This document shows positions 1-9,834 of a DNA stretch of 64,000 bases, in pieces. Source of the DNA: Scheffersomyces stipitis CBS 6054 (lineage: Eukaryota; Ascomycota; Pichiomycetes; Serinales; Debaryomycetaceae); assembly GCF_000209165.1 (NCBI RefSeq), contig NC_009045.1, positions 124,001 to 188,000 on the forward strand, in the 5' to 3' direction. The notes under the pieces are model-generated. The model ran no database searches, was not told where the DNA came from, and was given only the letters and a program-made list of their open reading frames with translations. The position numbers were made by a program, and so were the translations under genes. Position 1 is the stretch's first letter; every line of letters begins with the position of its first letter.

Positions 1-454
1 TCCAGAAGTAAATCTGGCTGCAACATAAAGTGAATTAATTAGAACTTAAAAATCTTCACTCCATCTAAACAAACATTTTGTCCATGTTATTCTTCATACT
101 TAATATAGTACAAATGAGTTGCCATGTACATGGTCTTTGTCAATGAATATCCCTGATAAGTAGATACTGAAAAATAGCTCAAGAAGAGAAATAGATGATA
201 CAAGATACTATCAGTAACAGTGACGGTTTCAATTGAAGCAGCCAACAGAAAATCAGTCTGTTAATCGTAAGAGAATAAAATGTATCATATAAATTCCAGA
301 TAGCACTCGGAAGCCTAACTGAATACTGTTGCAGATATAGGCTAACTTCGCACTTATTGCACAGAAAAAGAGCTCATAGTTAAGAATTTGAAGATTAAAA
401 ATTCAATTTATTAGCAGTCTAATATTTGATGAACCCAGTTGTCTGCTGAGTCTA
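1..454. other. Intergenic, 5' flank of DIA4
   Basis: No coding region, RNA gene or repeat could be supported here. The sequence is AT-rich and ends directly before the DIA4 start codon, so its right part is probably the DIA4 promoter and leader. Confidence 0.6.
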
Positions 455-1852
455 ATGTTCCTACAAGTCATACGAAGTAGAAATAGAACGGCTGGCATAT
501 ATAGGAATGCTAGTCGACATGTGGGGACCAAAAATACGGAGATTTTGCTAAGACCTCAGTTGGATATCAATGGAGTCATAACGAACAAAGAAGAATATGA
601 ACTGTCTATCCGAAGAAGAATGCTTTCAGAAGAATATTTGACCGGCCTCAATTACATCGTTGAGAACCGACCAAAGCAGCTTGAGTTATCACAGAAGATC
701 AGCCTTTTGCGTGGAGAAAGGAACGTATTGGGAGAGCAAATGAAGAAAGGAAAATCTTCTTCGATTAAAGATAGGCTCACTTCCATCAAGGAAGAGTTGA
801 AGCCTCTCGAAGTTGAAGCCAAAACGTTGACTGAAGAAATATACAGAAGGGCAGAGATGCTTCCAAACCTTCTAGATTCGACCGTGCCAAAAGACACCCT
901 AGTAAACGACATTGTCGAGTTTATCCATTGTGACTCCGAAGAAGATGCTATGCGAAAGCTTCCCAAAACCGAATTTGACCACAAATTGATTGGTGAAAAG
1001 TTGAACATCATGGATTTTGAAACTGCTCTGAGAGTTTCGGGCTCATCGTGGTATTATTTGATCGGAGATGGTGCTCTATTGGAACAGGCTTTGGTGCAAT
1101 ATGGCTTGTCCAAGGCTCGTCGAAGAGGCTACAAGATGGTAATACCGCCTTCCATAGTAAGATCTGAGATCGTACATGCCTGCGGATTCAAACCTCAAGA
1201 TCAGAATAATGAGAAGCAGATCTATGAATTGATAGACGAAAATAGATCGTTGACAGGAACTGCTGAGATTCCATTGGGTGCCTTACATTCATCAACTGTA
1301 TTCGATACAAGTACTAATTTCCCTATCAAATATGCTGGTGTCTCAAGATCATATAGGGCAGAGGCTGGTGCAAGTGGAAAAGACACCAAGGGGCTCTACA
1401 GAGTTCACGAGTTCACAAAAGTTGAGCTTTTCCACTTTACAACTCCAGAAAACTCTTCACAGGAATTGGAAGAATTGAGACAATTACAAACTGAAATCAT
1501 CACCGAGTTGGGACTCAGTGCCAAAGTTTTGAATATGGCAACTTCTGATCTTGGATCTCCTGCCATAAAGAAATACGACATTGAAGCGTGGATGCCAGGA
1601 AGAGGCAACTGGGGTGAATTGACAAGTTCTTCCAATTGTGGAGATTATCAGTCTAGAAGATTGGGAATTCGTCAGAATAGAAAAGATCAGAAGGTAGCCC
1701 ACGTTCATACTCTAAATGGTACATGTATGGCAGTGCCTAGAGTCATAGTCGCAATCATTGAACAGAATTACGATCCTGAAACCGAGTCCATCAAGATACC
1801 ACACGTCTTACGACCATACATGGATGATAAGCTGGTTATAACCAAGAATTAA
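455..1852 (+). CDS. DIA4: Mitochondrial seryl-tRNA synthetase
   Basis: The 465-residue protein is a class II aminoacyl-tRNA synthetase that would charge mitochondrial tRNA-Ser. Residues 1-30 are rich in Arg and Ser with no acidic residues, as in a mitochondrial presequence. A coiled-coil arm (about 70-140) precedes the catalytic core. The core shows the SerRS motif 2 region (YRAEAGASGKDTKGLYRVHEF) and motif 3 (SSSNCGDYQSRRLGIR), which bind seryl-adenylate and ATP. Length and motif order match fungal mitochondrial SerRS (Dia4) rather than cytosolic Ses1. The ATG at 455 gives the presequence. The gene converges on the coiled-coil gene at 1889 with only 36 bp between stop codons, so the 3' UTRs must overlap. 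Confidence 0.93.
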   Translation: MFLQVIRSRNRTAGIYRNASRHVGTKNTEILLRPQLDINGVITNKEEYELSIRRRMLSEEYLTGLNYIVENRPKQLELSQKISLLRGERNVLGEQMKKGKSSSIKDRLTSIKEELKPLEVEAKTLTEEIYRRAEMLPNLLDSTVPKDTLVNDIVEFIHCDSEEDAMRKLPKTEFDHKLIGEKLNIMDFETALRVSGSSWYYLIGDGALLEQALVQYGLSKARRRGYKMVIPPSIVRSEIVHACGFKPQDQNNEKQIYELIDENRSLTGTAEIPLGALHSSTVFDTSTNFPIKYAGVSRSYRAEAGASGKDTKGLYRVHEFTKVELFHFTTPENSSQELEELRQLQTEIITELGLSAKVLNMATSDLGSPAIKKYDIEAWMPGRGNWGELTSSSNCGDYQSRRLGIRQNRKDQKVAHVHTLNGTCMAVPRVIVAIIEQNYDPETESIKIPHVLRPYMDDKLVITKN

Positions 1853-1888
1853 CATTGTAAATATTGTACATACTCCAAACTAAATACA

Positions 1889-3322
1889 TCAGAAACCTTC
1901 ATCATCTGAATTGTTGGTTATTTCCGTTTGCTCTGTAAGAGGTTCAAAGCTATTGAACCTACGGTCTTTCAATATGAGTGGCGAGCTTACGAATCTCCTG
2001 TTAGCATTATTTTTCGAATCATACTGGGACTCGTATATCTCGTTCAATTTAGATTCATGAAGTTGCCTTACCTTGGCTAACTTTTTTACCTTGTTTGGCG
2101 GTGGAGTCGCTATTTGCAATCGTTCAATATTGGATTCGAGAGATTTGTATTGTTGGTGAAGATTTTTGAAATCTTCGTACTTCTTTTGATAAGCGGTAGT
2201 TAACAATTGATACTTGCTGTCCAATTGACTTATCTTCAACTCAAGGTCATCATGTGACCGTTGCAACTTTTGTGTCTCCCGAAGTTCTATCAATGCTCTT
2301 TCTTGTGCATCGTATTTCTTACTCAATGAGTCTATCTGGTCGTTTTTCGATGTAATGAGCAGATCTATCGACTTGAGACCAGACCTCACATCGAGGAAAA
2401 ACTCGTCATGGAGGTCATTCTCCGACTTCTTATCACCTAGTCTGTTCAAAATGTTTTCCAACAACAGAAGTGATCTTTGATCAAGGGATACAGACCTGAG
2501 CTCAGCTACAATGGGATCTATAATCTGTCTTACTAAATCACTATCTGGCAAACTGTTCGTTATAGACTCCAATTGAGTCAGCAAGTTATCGAAAGATTTG
2601 GTATCGTTCTGGGATTTTGTTTCAAGCTTGGCGTCAATCTTGGAATATATCAATTCTGGCAATTTGTCTTGCAATATTTGGGATTGTTCTTGAATTCTAC
2701 TACATATTTGTTGTTTTATTTCTATGCCCGAATCGTTTGCCAGTTTATTCGTCGAATGCAATTGCTTCAACTGGTCTGAAAGAGACGTCACTTTGGATTC
2801 TATGTTCGCAATTTGTTCAGGTTCAACTTGTGACCCTTTCAGCATTTGTAAGCTTTCCAAAGTCTTGATTTCAGCCAAAGACTTTTCTAGAGCAAGCAAC
2901 ACTTTACCATTTTGGGTTTCACTCAATGAATCCAATTTCTCAGTGAGACCTTTAATATCTAGTTTGGTTGCATTTCCCTCTGTTATTACTTCAGTCGAGT
3001 AGTTGGCTATGTTTTCAAGAAGCTTGTTCAAATGTTGATTGTTATTCTTCAGCCTGTCAAATAATTGGCCCAAGTCTACATGCGTCTGCTTGGTCTGAAC
3101 CTCCAAGTTGTACAACTGATGCAGAATCACCTGATGTGAATTGTGGATGTGATCGAAGTGCTCATCAAGATTATCGCTTTGCAAAAAGTTCAACTTGCCA
3201 ACACTGGAACTGCTCTTGTTGGGAGAAATCGATTTAAGAATCTTGGAAGGTGAGTACTCCACAGGACTGGCAACATTTGCAACGGCTTTGCCTGGAGTAG
3301 AAGGCGTATTTTCCTTGTTCAT
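1889..3322 (-). CDS. Coiled-coil protein of unknown function
   Basis: I do not recognise this 477-residue protein. The first 45 residues hold several Ser/Thr-Pro sites (TPSTPGK, YSPSK, ISPNK) typical of CDK targets. Residues about 55-410 are almost entirely heptad-like, rich in Leu, Gln, Lys and Glu, and predict long coiled coils with breaks near the middle. A short basic segment with a TPPPNK site follows near residue 405. The C terminus is polar and ends in an acidic DDEGF tail. This layout resembles spindle-pole-body or cytoskeletal coiled-coil proteins, but no diagnostic domain is visible, so that is inference. The ATG at 3322 is the only start giving the full N-terminal phosphosite cluster. 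Confidence 0.8.
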   Translation of the reverse strand: MNKENTPSTPGKAVANVASPVEYSPSKILKSISPNKSSSSVGKLNFLQSDNLDEHFDHIHNSHQVILHQLYNLEVQTKQTHVDLGQLFDRLKNNNQHLNKLLENIANYSTEVITEGNATKLDIKGLTEKLDSLSETQNGKVLLALEKSLAEIKTLESLQMLKGSQVEPEQIANIESKVTSLSDQLKQLHSTNKLANDSGIEIKQQICSRIQEQSQILQDKLPELIYSKIDAKLETKSQNDTKSFDNLLTQLESITNSLPDSDLVRQIIDPIVAELRSVSLDQRSLLLLENILNRLGDKKSENDLHDEFFLDVRSGLKSIDLLITSKNDQIDSLSKKYDAQERALIELRETQKLQRSHDDLELKISQLDSKYQLLTTAYQKKYEDFKNLHQQYKSLESNIERLQIATPPPNKVKKLAKVRQLHESKLNEIYESQYDSKNNANRRFVSSPLILKDRRFNSFEPLTEQTEITNNSDDEGF

Positions 3323-3640
3323 TTCCAGTCTATATAGCCCAAGAGAAAACAGGATGAAAGTATAATTATGAATATATTGTGAAGAAAGAAAATGATATAA
3401 TTTAGTAACTATCAGAATCTACAATTTGATAATACGGAAAATCGAATAGTAAACAACCTGCATATAAAACGGTATATACAGAATATATTATGGGTGCAAA
3501 ATTACGTGTTTTTCTTTACAAATGAGAAGTAGCTAATGTAATACTTTGTTAAATGTATTCAAAAACAATTAATATCTTGAATTCACATAAACCTAAATAC
3601 ACACTTATATGTATCATTCAAGGTAAAATACTTTTATATC
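3323..3640. other. Intergenic between coiled-coil gene and SRO7
   Basis: This stretch is the 5' flank of the coiled-coil gene and the 3' flank of SRO7, both on the minus strand. It is AT-rich, and I see no gene, repeat or recognisable site in it. Confidence 0.5.
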
Positions 3641-6600
3641 CTAAAATCCAAACTTGTCCTTGAAGGCTGCAGAGTACATGGCCCTCTTTTGTCCTTCAAC
3701 ACTTTCTGTCATAGCTTCACTAGCAGAATTGGCATATCCTCCAATAGTTTCTTCCACAGACTCAAGTCCAGCCTGGAGACTGCGCACCCAGCCTTGACCT
3801 GCCACACCACCAGAGCTGGCAGTTGTAGATCTTCTGACCGGTTCCTTGTAGCCACGGCTAGATTGTTGAGATGCAGCTCCATAGCCTCCATATCCTTGAC
3901 TCAAGTTTGCTTCGGGACTGATATTGTGGGCCAACTGACTTTCGGGATGCTTAGCGGGCTTTCTATTAGGTCCCGCAACTAATAGAGCCAAGTCCTCTAC
4001 AGACATGTAGCCTGTTTGTCCTGTTGCCCACAGTAGAGTACCAGCTGTAGGACGGGGAGGAATGATAGCATTCTCATTGAAAAGTAAATCAGTCACATTT
4101 TCTTTATTATGAGACCGATGAAGTCTGCTTCCTTTATCAAAAGCAGACATATGTAGAAATTCACTTTTGCTGGAGCGAACAAAGAAATCTCCTGTGCTCA
4201 AGATTTCGGATTGAGAGGCAATTCCAGATTCAAGCGATCTCTTGATCTTCACATAAATTTCCTTGGGTACCTTTATATCAGCAATGTCTGCCAATGATGG
4301 TAGCGAAAATAACTTGACGTAGCCAGTTTTTACTAAAGATGCAACCATAACACCATTGTTATGGAAATTCAAAACTCCGCTTCTCAAACAGCTATCCTCC
4401 ACAACCTTGTGGGACAATTTAGTCTTGGGAATTTTAAGAACTCTAAGGTCTCGTTCAGACGTAGTAACAACATATCCGGGAATAACTACACCTTGCCCTA
4501 GCTTGTTGAATATCTCCATTTCAGCAACTGCAGAACTTCCATCAACAGCATTGATCGGGATGATCTGATCCAATTTCAATAGCAGAGGATCAGCAGCCCC
4601 AGACTTGTAGTTCAACCCAATTGTTCTGTCAGTGAAAACAACTTCGAACCCTCCATTACCCATTGGTACGATCTTGAAGTTAAGCAAGTTACCTCCACAG
4701 TTGGTGCCCACATGAAGAAGAACCGAAGAATATCCATCTTGCCCATATTCCATAATAGAAAACTCTACAACAGTGGCATAACATTCACCAGTCACGGTAA
4801 CAAGATGCTCCGAAATAGACTCAAGGTTCAAAATTATGGCTGGTCCTCTGGTGATGTCGCATACGACCAAACGGCCACTGGTATATGCTACAGCTGCAAA
4901 CCCAATGTCACTCATCTTGATGCAAGAAACTTTTTCTTTTTTGTCCAATTGAAGCAATGAGACAGGCAAAAATGTAGATGTCTGAGTTACGGAGCCCAGG
5001 ATCCTTTCTCTTATGTCTAATATCTTTCCATTTCCATTTTCATGTTGCACGGGACATCTAGCATAATCCTTAGTGCTATGATTTCCTTGGCTGCCGTTGG
5101 ATCTACCGAATTTACAAATTACCACATCGCCACTGCCCAATGCCACCAACATCTCTTTACTGCCAAAGGCACAAGAAACATCCACGATTTTAACAGAGTT
5201 GGGGTTTCCACTGTTATAGAGAGTTTCTTTAAGACTGATTTGTACGATGCTCTCCGCTTCCAGGAATTCTGTCTTGGTGATATCCAAAAGACGCACCAAG
5301 CCGCTTTCATGACCAGTGACTAAGATATTACGGTAAGTATCATTATAGCCAAAGGACTTAGGAATAGACGAGTTCTCGACAGGAGCACCTCCTTTCAATA
5401 ACAAGTTGGACTTAGCTGCAGCGCCGCCCGAAACTCTAGTGGACATCATACTGAACCAGTCCTTTCTTTTGACAAACTGGACTGATGAGCTAGTCACTGG
5501 TGGATGTATAAATGCTATGGATGGTGGAAGAAGTAATCCACCCAAATCAGTGCTGCCCTGAGCTCCACCAACGGTAGAGAATTGGATTATATACAAAGCA
5601 TTGAGATTGCTGACTAAAAGCAAATACGAAGGATTATGATTGCCGTTGAAATATGGCTCGTTGTCACCTGAAATTGGCAAAATACTGGTGATATACTCTT
5701 GTTCATCTTGTTTTCTCAAGTTGAACAACACTGGAAGGATTCTTTGGCCACTTTGGGGCAGAGCATAGAATTCCGCCTGTTTTTCATTCGACGTCATGGA
5801 ATACTTCAAAGTATAGCCAAAATCAAGTACGTGTAGCAAATTTCCTTCAGCACCAGCTCCACATATTACAAGCTGAGTCAATTCCGGATCCTCACCACAG
5901 ATCCATCTGACCGACTGAATAGGGTGAAACACTTCTGGTATCTCCAAAGAAGGCCCAGGCTTGTGGAGACCAACTTCAAAAATATTTCGGGTTTGAATAA
6001 GTGCTCCACTAGCTGCATCCCAGAAGGCAATAGTGTTATCTCTGTGCAACGTCAAAACATGTAATCCATTTGGGTGAAAATGAGACTCCGTCAATTCTGG
6101 AATCACATCCTTTGAGGAACCAAACATCTTTTTCTTGCCTCCATTGGCTACAAACGAAGAAAGTTCAAATGATTTTGCTCCTTTTTCGACCACATAGACA
6201 AATTTGCTCTTGAGTTCTCCAGAGGCAATAGAATAGAGAATAGCACAATGAGAATAGGTGACTAGAACAGTACCAATGTCTCTGGGGTGCCATTCGAGAT
6301 GTAAAACTGGCGACATCTTCTGCTTGGGTAACACTTTTTTCTGAAGATTATCTACACGTAGAGGGCTCATGTTTAACCTATCTACATCAAAGAACATGAG
6401 TGAGCCATTGGTAAGTCCCAAGATAATAAAATCCAAGGAAGGATCTGCTTCTACGGCTGTGATAGCTCCAGGGGCCAGAGTAGCTACCAAGATGGATTTG
6501 GAATGTAATGATAGAACAGTGATTCCTCCAGAAGACTCGGTGATAGCAACTAAATATACACCTTTAACGAATTTTAATTTTGTAATGGGATGAGTAGCAT

Positions 6601-6868
6601 TGAATTCGAAGACAACTTCGACTGAATTCTGACCATATACACGAACCTCGTTGTATGTAGTAGAAACAGCCAATAACGATTGAACAGGATCGTAAGCTAC
6701 AGCCACAATGGAATCCTTGGGCAATCCCAATTGGGTCACAAAATTCATCTCTATATCCTTAGCATTAAAGTGTGATGGGGAAAGGTCTTTTGTTCCTGAA
6801 GTCTTGATGACGTTGGATACCGAACTTAGCGAAAGCGGAGCTTTCCTAGATTTCATTTTCGAGAACAT
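3641..6868 (-). CDS. SRO7: Lgl/tomosyn-family exocytosis regulator Sro7/Sro77
   Basis: The 1075-residue protein matches the Lgl (lethal giant larvae) family: two seven-bladed WD40 propellers (about residues 40-900) and a C-terminal tail. The N-terminal propeller opens with the family phrase on repeated use of the cell's 'data' (SIVAVAYDPVQSLLAVSTT), followed by LEWHPRD, as in Sro7. Sro7 and Sro77 bind the t-SNARE Sec9, the exocyst and the Rab Sec4 at the plasma membrane during polarised exocytosis, and loss causes salt sensitivity in S. cerevisiae. The tail (about 980-1075) is Gly/Ser-rich and ends in KDKFGF, corresponding to the autoinhibitory tail. SEC9, its known partner, lies 30 kb away in this window. 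SRO7 and SRO77 cannot be told apart here, since most CTG-clade yeasts have one copy. Confidence 0.92.
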   Translation of the reverse strand: MFSKMKSRKAPLSLSSVSNVIKTSGTKDLSPSHFNAKDIEMNFVTQLGLPKDSIVAVAYDPVQSLLAVSTTYNEVRVYGQNSVEVVFEFNATHPITKLKFVKGVYLVAITESSGGITVLSLHSKSILVATLAPGAITAVEADPSLDFIILGLTNGSLMFFDVDRLNMSPLRVDNLQKKVLPKQKMSPVLHLEWHPRDIGTVLVTYSHCAILYSIASGELKSKFVYVVEKGAKSFELSSFVANGGKKKMFGSSKDVIPELTESHFHPNGLHVLTLHRDNTIAFWDAASGALIQTRNIFEVGLHKPGPSLEIPEVFHPIQSVRWICGEDPELTQLVICGAGAEGNLLHVLDFGYTLKYSMTSNEKQAEFYALPQSGQRILPVLFNLRKQDEQEYITSILPISGDNEPYFNGNHNPSYLLLVSNLNALYIIQFSTVGGAQGSTDLGGLLLPPSIAFIHPPVTSSSVQFVKRKDWFSMMSTRVSGGAAAKSNLLLKGGAPVENSSIPKSFGYNDTYRNILVTGHESGLVRLLDITKTEFLEAESIVQISLKETLYNSGNPNSVKIVDVSCAFGSKEMLVALGSGDVVICKFGRSNGSQGNHSTKDYARCPVQHENGNGKILDIRERILGSVTQTSTFLPVSLLQLDKKEKVSCIKMSDIGFAAVAYTSGRLVVCDITRGPAIILNLESISEHLVTVTGECYATVVEFSIMEYGQDGYSSVLLHVGTNCGGNLLNFKIVPMGNGGFEVVFTDRTIGLNYKSGAADPLLLKLDQIIPINAVDGSSAVAEMEIFNKLGQGVVIPGYVVTTSERDLRVLKIPKTKLSHKVVEDSCLRSGVLNFHNNGVMVASLVKTGYVKLFSLPSLADIADIKVPKEIYVKIKRSLESGIASQSEILSTGDFFVRSSKSEFLHMSAFDKGSRLHRSHNKENVTDLLFNENAIIPPRPTAGTLLWATGQTGYMSVEDLALLVAGPNRKPAKHPESQLAHNISPEANLSQGYGGYGAASQQSSRGYKEPVRRSTTASSGGVAGQGWVRSLQAGLESVEETIGGYANSASEAMTESVEGQKRAMYSAAFKDKFGF

Positions 6869-7302
6869 ATTGGTTTTGATTTTGAAATGGTAGTATGAAG
6901 TGATAATAGAAGATGAATATCAGAAGTATTGAACGAAATGAGTAATACTATGAATTGTATGAATATACAAGAGTCTATAGTGATCTGATTATGGTTCACT
7001 ATTGGATCAGACCTTCCAATTTTAAGTTTTCTTTCTCGAACTTGAGTAGAGTTGTTGAACAATCTCGCTGAATCAGAATATACACCCAGTTAAGTGACTG
7101 ACCTTGTGGAAAACAAATCTATCACAGTATTTATGGATAAAGGCACTGTCGGTTAACTATGGAGAGACGAAAATCGATTCTCAAAAGTTATGTGAAAGTT
7201 CGGCATATACCGCAATTGAGCCTGGGATCTAAACACGTATAGATAATTTAGACCTGAAAATCCTCAGTTCTTCCTTTTGAATTCAACAGCGAAATACATA
7301 CA
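6869..7302. other. Divergent promoter region SRO7 / DPM2
   Basis: The 434 bp between the divergent starts of SRO7 and DPM2 must hold both promoters. I see AT-rich sequence but no confident known binding site. Confidence 0.6.
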
Positions 7303-7898
7303 ATGGTAAGTAGGGATAAAAAGAGAGGGAGATATATAATAGTCAGATAAGACAGAGCCAATGTGAGTTGGAATGGAAGTTTCCGGACATAAAATAACCA
7401 GATTAACATATGTAATTCATCCTTTCTCCATACTTAATCTCTGGAATATTCCTTTAATCAAAACACGAGCAACTTACCTAAACTATAACGAGAAGAATAT
7501 AGAATTCTTAATGGAATTTCTTTAAAATACTATCAAAAAAGAATTATATCAACGTTTAGAGAAATTTCCGCTATTCCTGATATCTGCTATTTGATTTCAA
7601 ATCACTGATTATTTCAATGTAATTACTAACCATTCAGAGCTTTGATAAATTGATTGGTCTTGGAATGCTTGCCGTAGCGACCGCCGTGTTCACCTATTAC
7701 ACAACCTGGGTGTTTGTGTTGCCCTTTGTTGACGAATCCAACATCCTCAACTCGTTCTTTTTGCCCAGAGACTACGCCATCAAATTGCCTTTGTTATTGT
7801 TGTTGGTTGCTGGCTTGGGTGTAGCCACCTTCATTGGCAACGTCTTGGTCAAAAAGGCACAGAAGGAGAAGTTGAAGAAGAGTAAGAAAACCGAATAG
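7303..7898 (+). CDS. DPM2: Dolichol-phosphate mannose synthase regulatory subunit (spliced)
   Basis: The gene is split as 7303-7305 joined to 7638-7898, giving an 87-residue protein beginning MSFDKLIGLGM. Exon 1 is only the ATG. Two hydrophobic helices (about residues 7-30 and 50-72) and a Lys-rich cytosolic tail (KKAQKEKLKKSKK) match the Dpm2 family, as do the YYTTWV and LPF residues between the helices. Dpm2 stabilises the Dpm1-Dpm3 complex in the ER membrane that makes dolichol-phosphate mannose for N-glycans, O-mannosylation and GPI anchors. S. cerevisiae lacks it, whereas fission yeast and CTG-clade yeasts have it. No in-frame ATG lies in exon 2 upstream of the first membrane helix, so splicing is required for a proper start. 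Confidence 0.88.
7306..7637 (+). other. DPM2 intron
   Basis: A 332-bp spliceosomal intron starts immediately after the start codon with donor GTAAGT (7306-7311). It carries a perfect TACTAAC branch point (7624-7630) and ends at CAG (7635-7637), only 7 nt after the branch box. Joining ATG to AGC at 7638 restores the reading frame of the conserved protein. Confidence 0.9.
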
Positions 7899-8169
7899 TC
7901 TTTTTAGTTGTTATAAAGTCTTGTATAGTAAAACAGTATTATTAACTATTTTGTCATCTAGGACGGTCCAGCGATCCTGTTGTTTCTTCGAACGAAGAGG
8001 CACAGACATTGTTGCAGCTGTAGGTTGTATATCTATGAATTGATGTTACGAATTACTAATGTGTAGAAATGAACATTTGAAACTTTTCTATAGAATGCTT
8101 GATATTTATACAATACTTTAGTTTGTAAGATGTTTTCTGTCCTGAAGCCTCTCTTTATTGACCAGTTTT

Positions 8170-9834
8170 CTATGATCGGACAATGAAATTTCCTGTCTGG
8201 GTGATGTACTTCACGCCCTTGTATGGTTTAACTGTTTCACCGAGTCCCTTTGCGCTGACAATTTTCAAGCTGTCTACCTTGATACCGCTGGCTATTGCTC
8301 CCTTATGAGAATAAGATAATTTCAAATGAAGAGGTTTAGTTGGTAAAATAGATTTTGAAACCTTATTCTTGTCATCACCATTGCCAGTAATACCTTCTAT
8401 AAGATCATGTTGTTCGGAATCGTTAAACACATCTGAATTAGATCCAGAATCGTCCAAGGAAGTAGTCATAATTGTTCCGTGCAACATGGGCTGAATGTTA
8501 GATGAGATGGTACGCAAGTTCCATTCAGATATACCTTTACCTTTATAGGAGAAATCTCCGTGGGTTATTCTGCCTGGTTTAATGTTTGTTATTCTGTTGC
8601 TGTCTAAGCTCGTGGGGTCAGCGTCGACGTTATTATCATCTTCACTGTTATCTTCGCAAACAATTTCTATAGATAAGTTTTCGATTTTGGTCACTGACTT
8701 GAGATTCTTGATGTACAATCGGATCTCGAACTCGTTCTGGTTCACGCCGAGTCCAGTCTGGAAATCTACATCTATTAATCCCAACATGCTTAGTTGGTCC
8801 TTTCTGTTAGAAAATGAGCTTAGGTCTATCAGATAGTTCATCAAAGTTGATTTTCCATCTGGAGGAATAAATGACAAAGTTCCCGGATTATCCAACCATT
8901 TGTCGATCTTAATACATTGGTGGAAGCTAGGCAAATTAATCTTTGAGCCTGCTGTTGCCAAAACCAATTGTAAAAGGGGAATGCCTGTGAGATGAGAAAT
9001 GAAGTCGACTCTTCCCTCGATGCTTCCAACGATAGGTACGAGTTGGGTAGCCGAGGTTTTCAACGATGAACTCGAGTAGAATGCCGAGTCGAAGTGGTTG
9101 GCTGGGGTACTTGAAAGAAGGGCGCTTTTAGAGCTGACGCCCTTGTTTGTTGGCTTCAAGATGACATTGATGGTTTCTACGATGTCTACATACATTTCGT
9201 TATTGGTGTATTTTACGTTAGATCTCCTCCAAGGTATGGCGCTAAGTGATTGGTCTTGTAGTGTTGCTGATGAGGGCTTTGCTCTCTGAGAGTTTGTCAA
9301 GGAATTGAGAGACTTGTTGGTGGCAGCTGAGATATCTGAACTGGTACTAAGAATTTTGGACAAGAAGCTCTTGAATGGTATGAGATCACGAAGCTTGTTG
9401 AAGTCGGTGACGTTTGGAATTCCGTTGTCGATCATCTCGTTGAGGAGAAGCGTGAGAGTATCGTTGTTGGCATCAATCTTGGTTAAGGCTAGCGGCGTGC
9501 CAAAGTAGTCTGACATCACCTCTATCAACCGTTGGATGAATATGAATGGAACCATAGGGTTGGGAGTAGTGGCTGTAGAACAGAGAATGTAAATGATGAC
9601 GCTCGAAGTGTTTTCGTGAACAACAAAGAAGTCGTCATTGATTGGCATGAGAGAATCTGCCTTGGCATGGCTACTAGTGTTCGAGGTGTGGTCTGCATCG
9701 TGATGCGTAACAGTGGTGTTTTGATTTGTTCGTATGATATTCGTCAATGACTTGAAGGTCGGCGACGTGAGGGTGATGAGATACTCGTAGATCAAGGTGT
9801 TGTTCTTGTCTGCTATGTACACTGCCTCGAACAT
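8170..9834 (-). CDS. APM3: AP-3 adaptor complex mu subunit
   Basis: The 554-residue protein has the two-part layout of clathrin-adaptor medium chains. Residues 1-140 form a longin-type domain beginning MFEAVYIADKNNTLIYEYLI. A Ser/Thr-rich linker leads to PWRRSNVKYTNNEMYVDIVE, the conserved entry to the mu-homology domain (about 230-554), with the family phrase LSFIPPDGKSTLMNYLIDLS. The phrase set agrees best with Apm3 of AP-3, which sorts cargo such as alkaline phosphatase and Vam3 from the Golgi to the vacuole. The ATG at 9834 was chosen because it starts exactly at the conserved longin strand; upstream in-frame codons include no ATG. The linker is long and low in complexity, as in other yeast Apm3. 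Confidence 0.9.
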   Translation of the reverse strand: MFEAVYIADKNNTLIYEYLITLTSPTFKSLTNIIRTNQNTTVTHHDADHTSNTSSHAKADSLMPINDDFFVVHENTSSVIIYILCSTATTPNPMVPFIFIQRLIEVMSDYFGTPLALTKIDANNDTLTLLLNEMIDNGIPNVTDFNKLRDLIPFKSFLSKILSTSSDISAATNKSLNSLTNSQRAKPSSATLQDQSLSAIPWRRSNVKYTNNEMYVDIVETINVILKPTNKGVSSKSALLSSTPANHFDSAFYSSSSLKTSATQLVPIVGSIEGRVDFISHLTGIPLLQLVLATAGSKINLPSFHQCIKIDKWLDNPGTLSFIPPDGKSTLMNYLIDLSSFSNRKDQLSMLGLIDVDFQTGLGVNQNEFEIRLYIKNLKSVTKIENLSIEIVCEDNSEDDNNVDADPTSLDSNRITNIKPGRITHGDFSYKGKGISEWNLRTISSNIQPMLHGTIMTTSLDDSGSNSDVFNDSEQHDLIEGITGNGDDKNKVSKSILPTKPLHLKLSYSHKGAIASGIKVDSLKIVSAKGLGETVKPYKGVKYITQTGNFIVRS

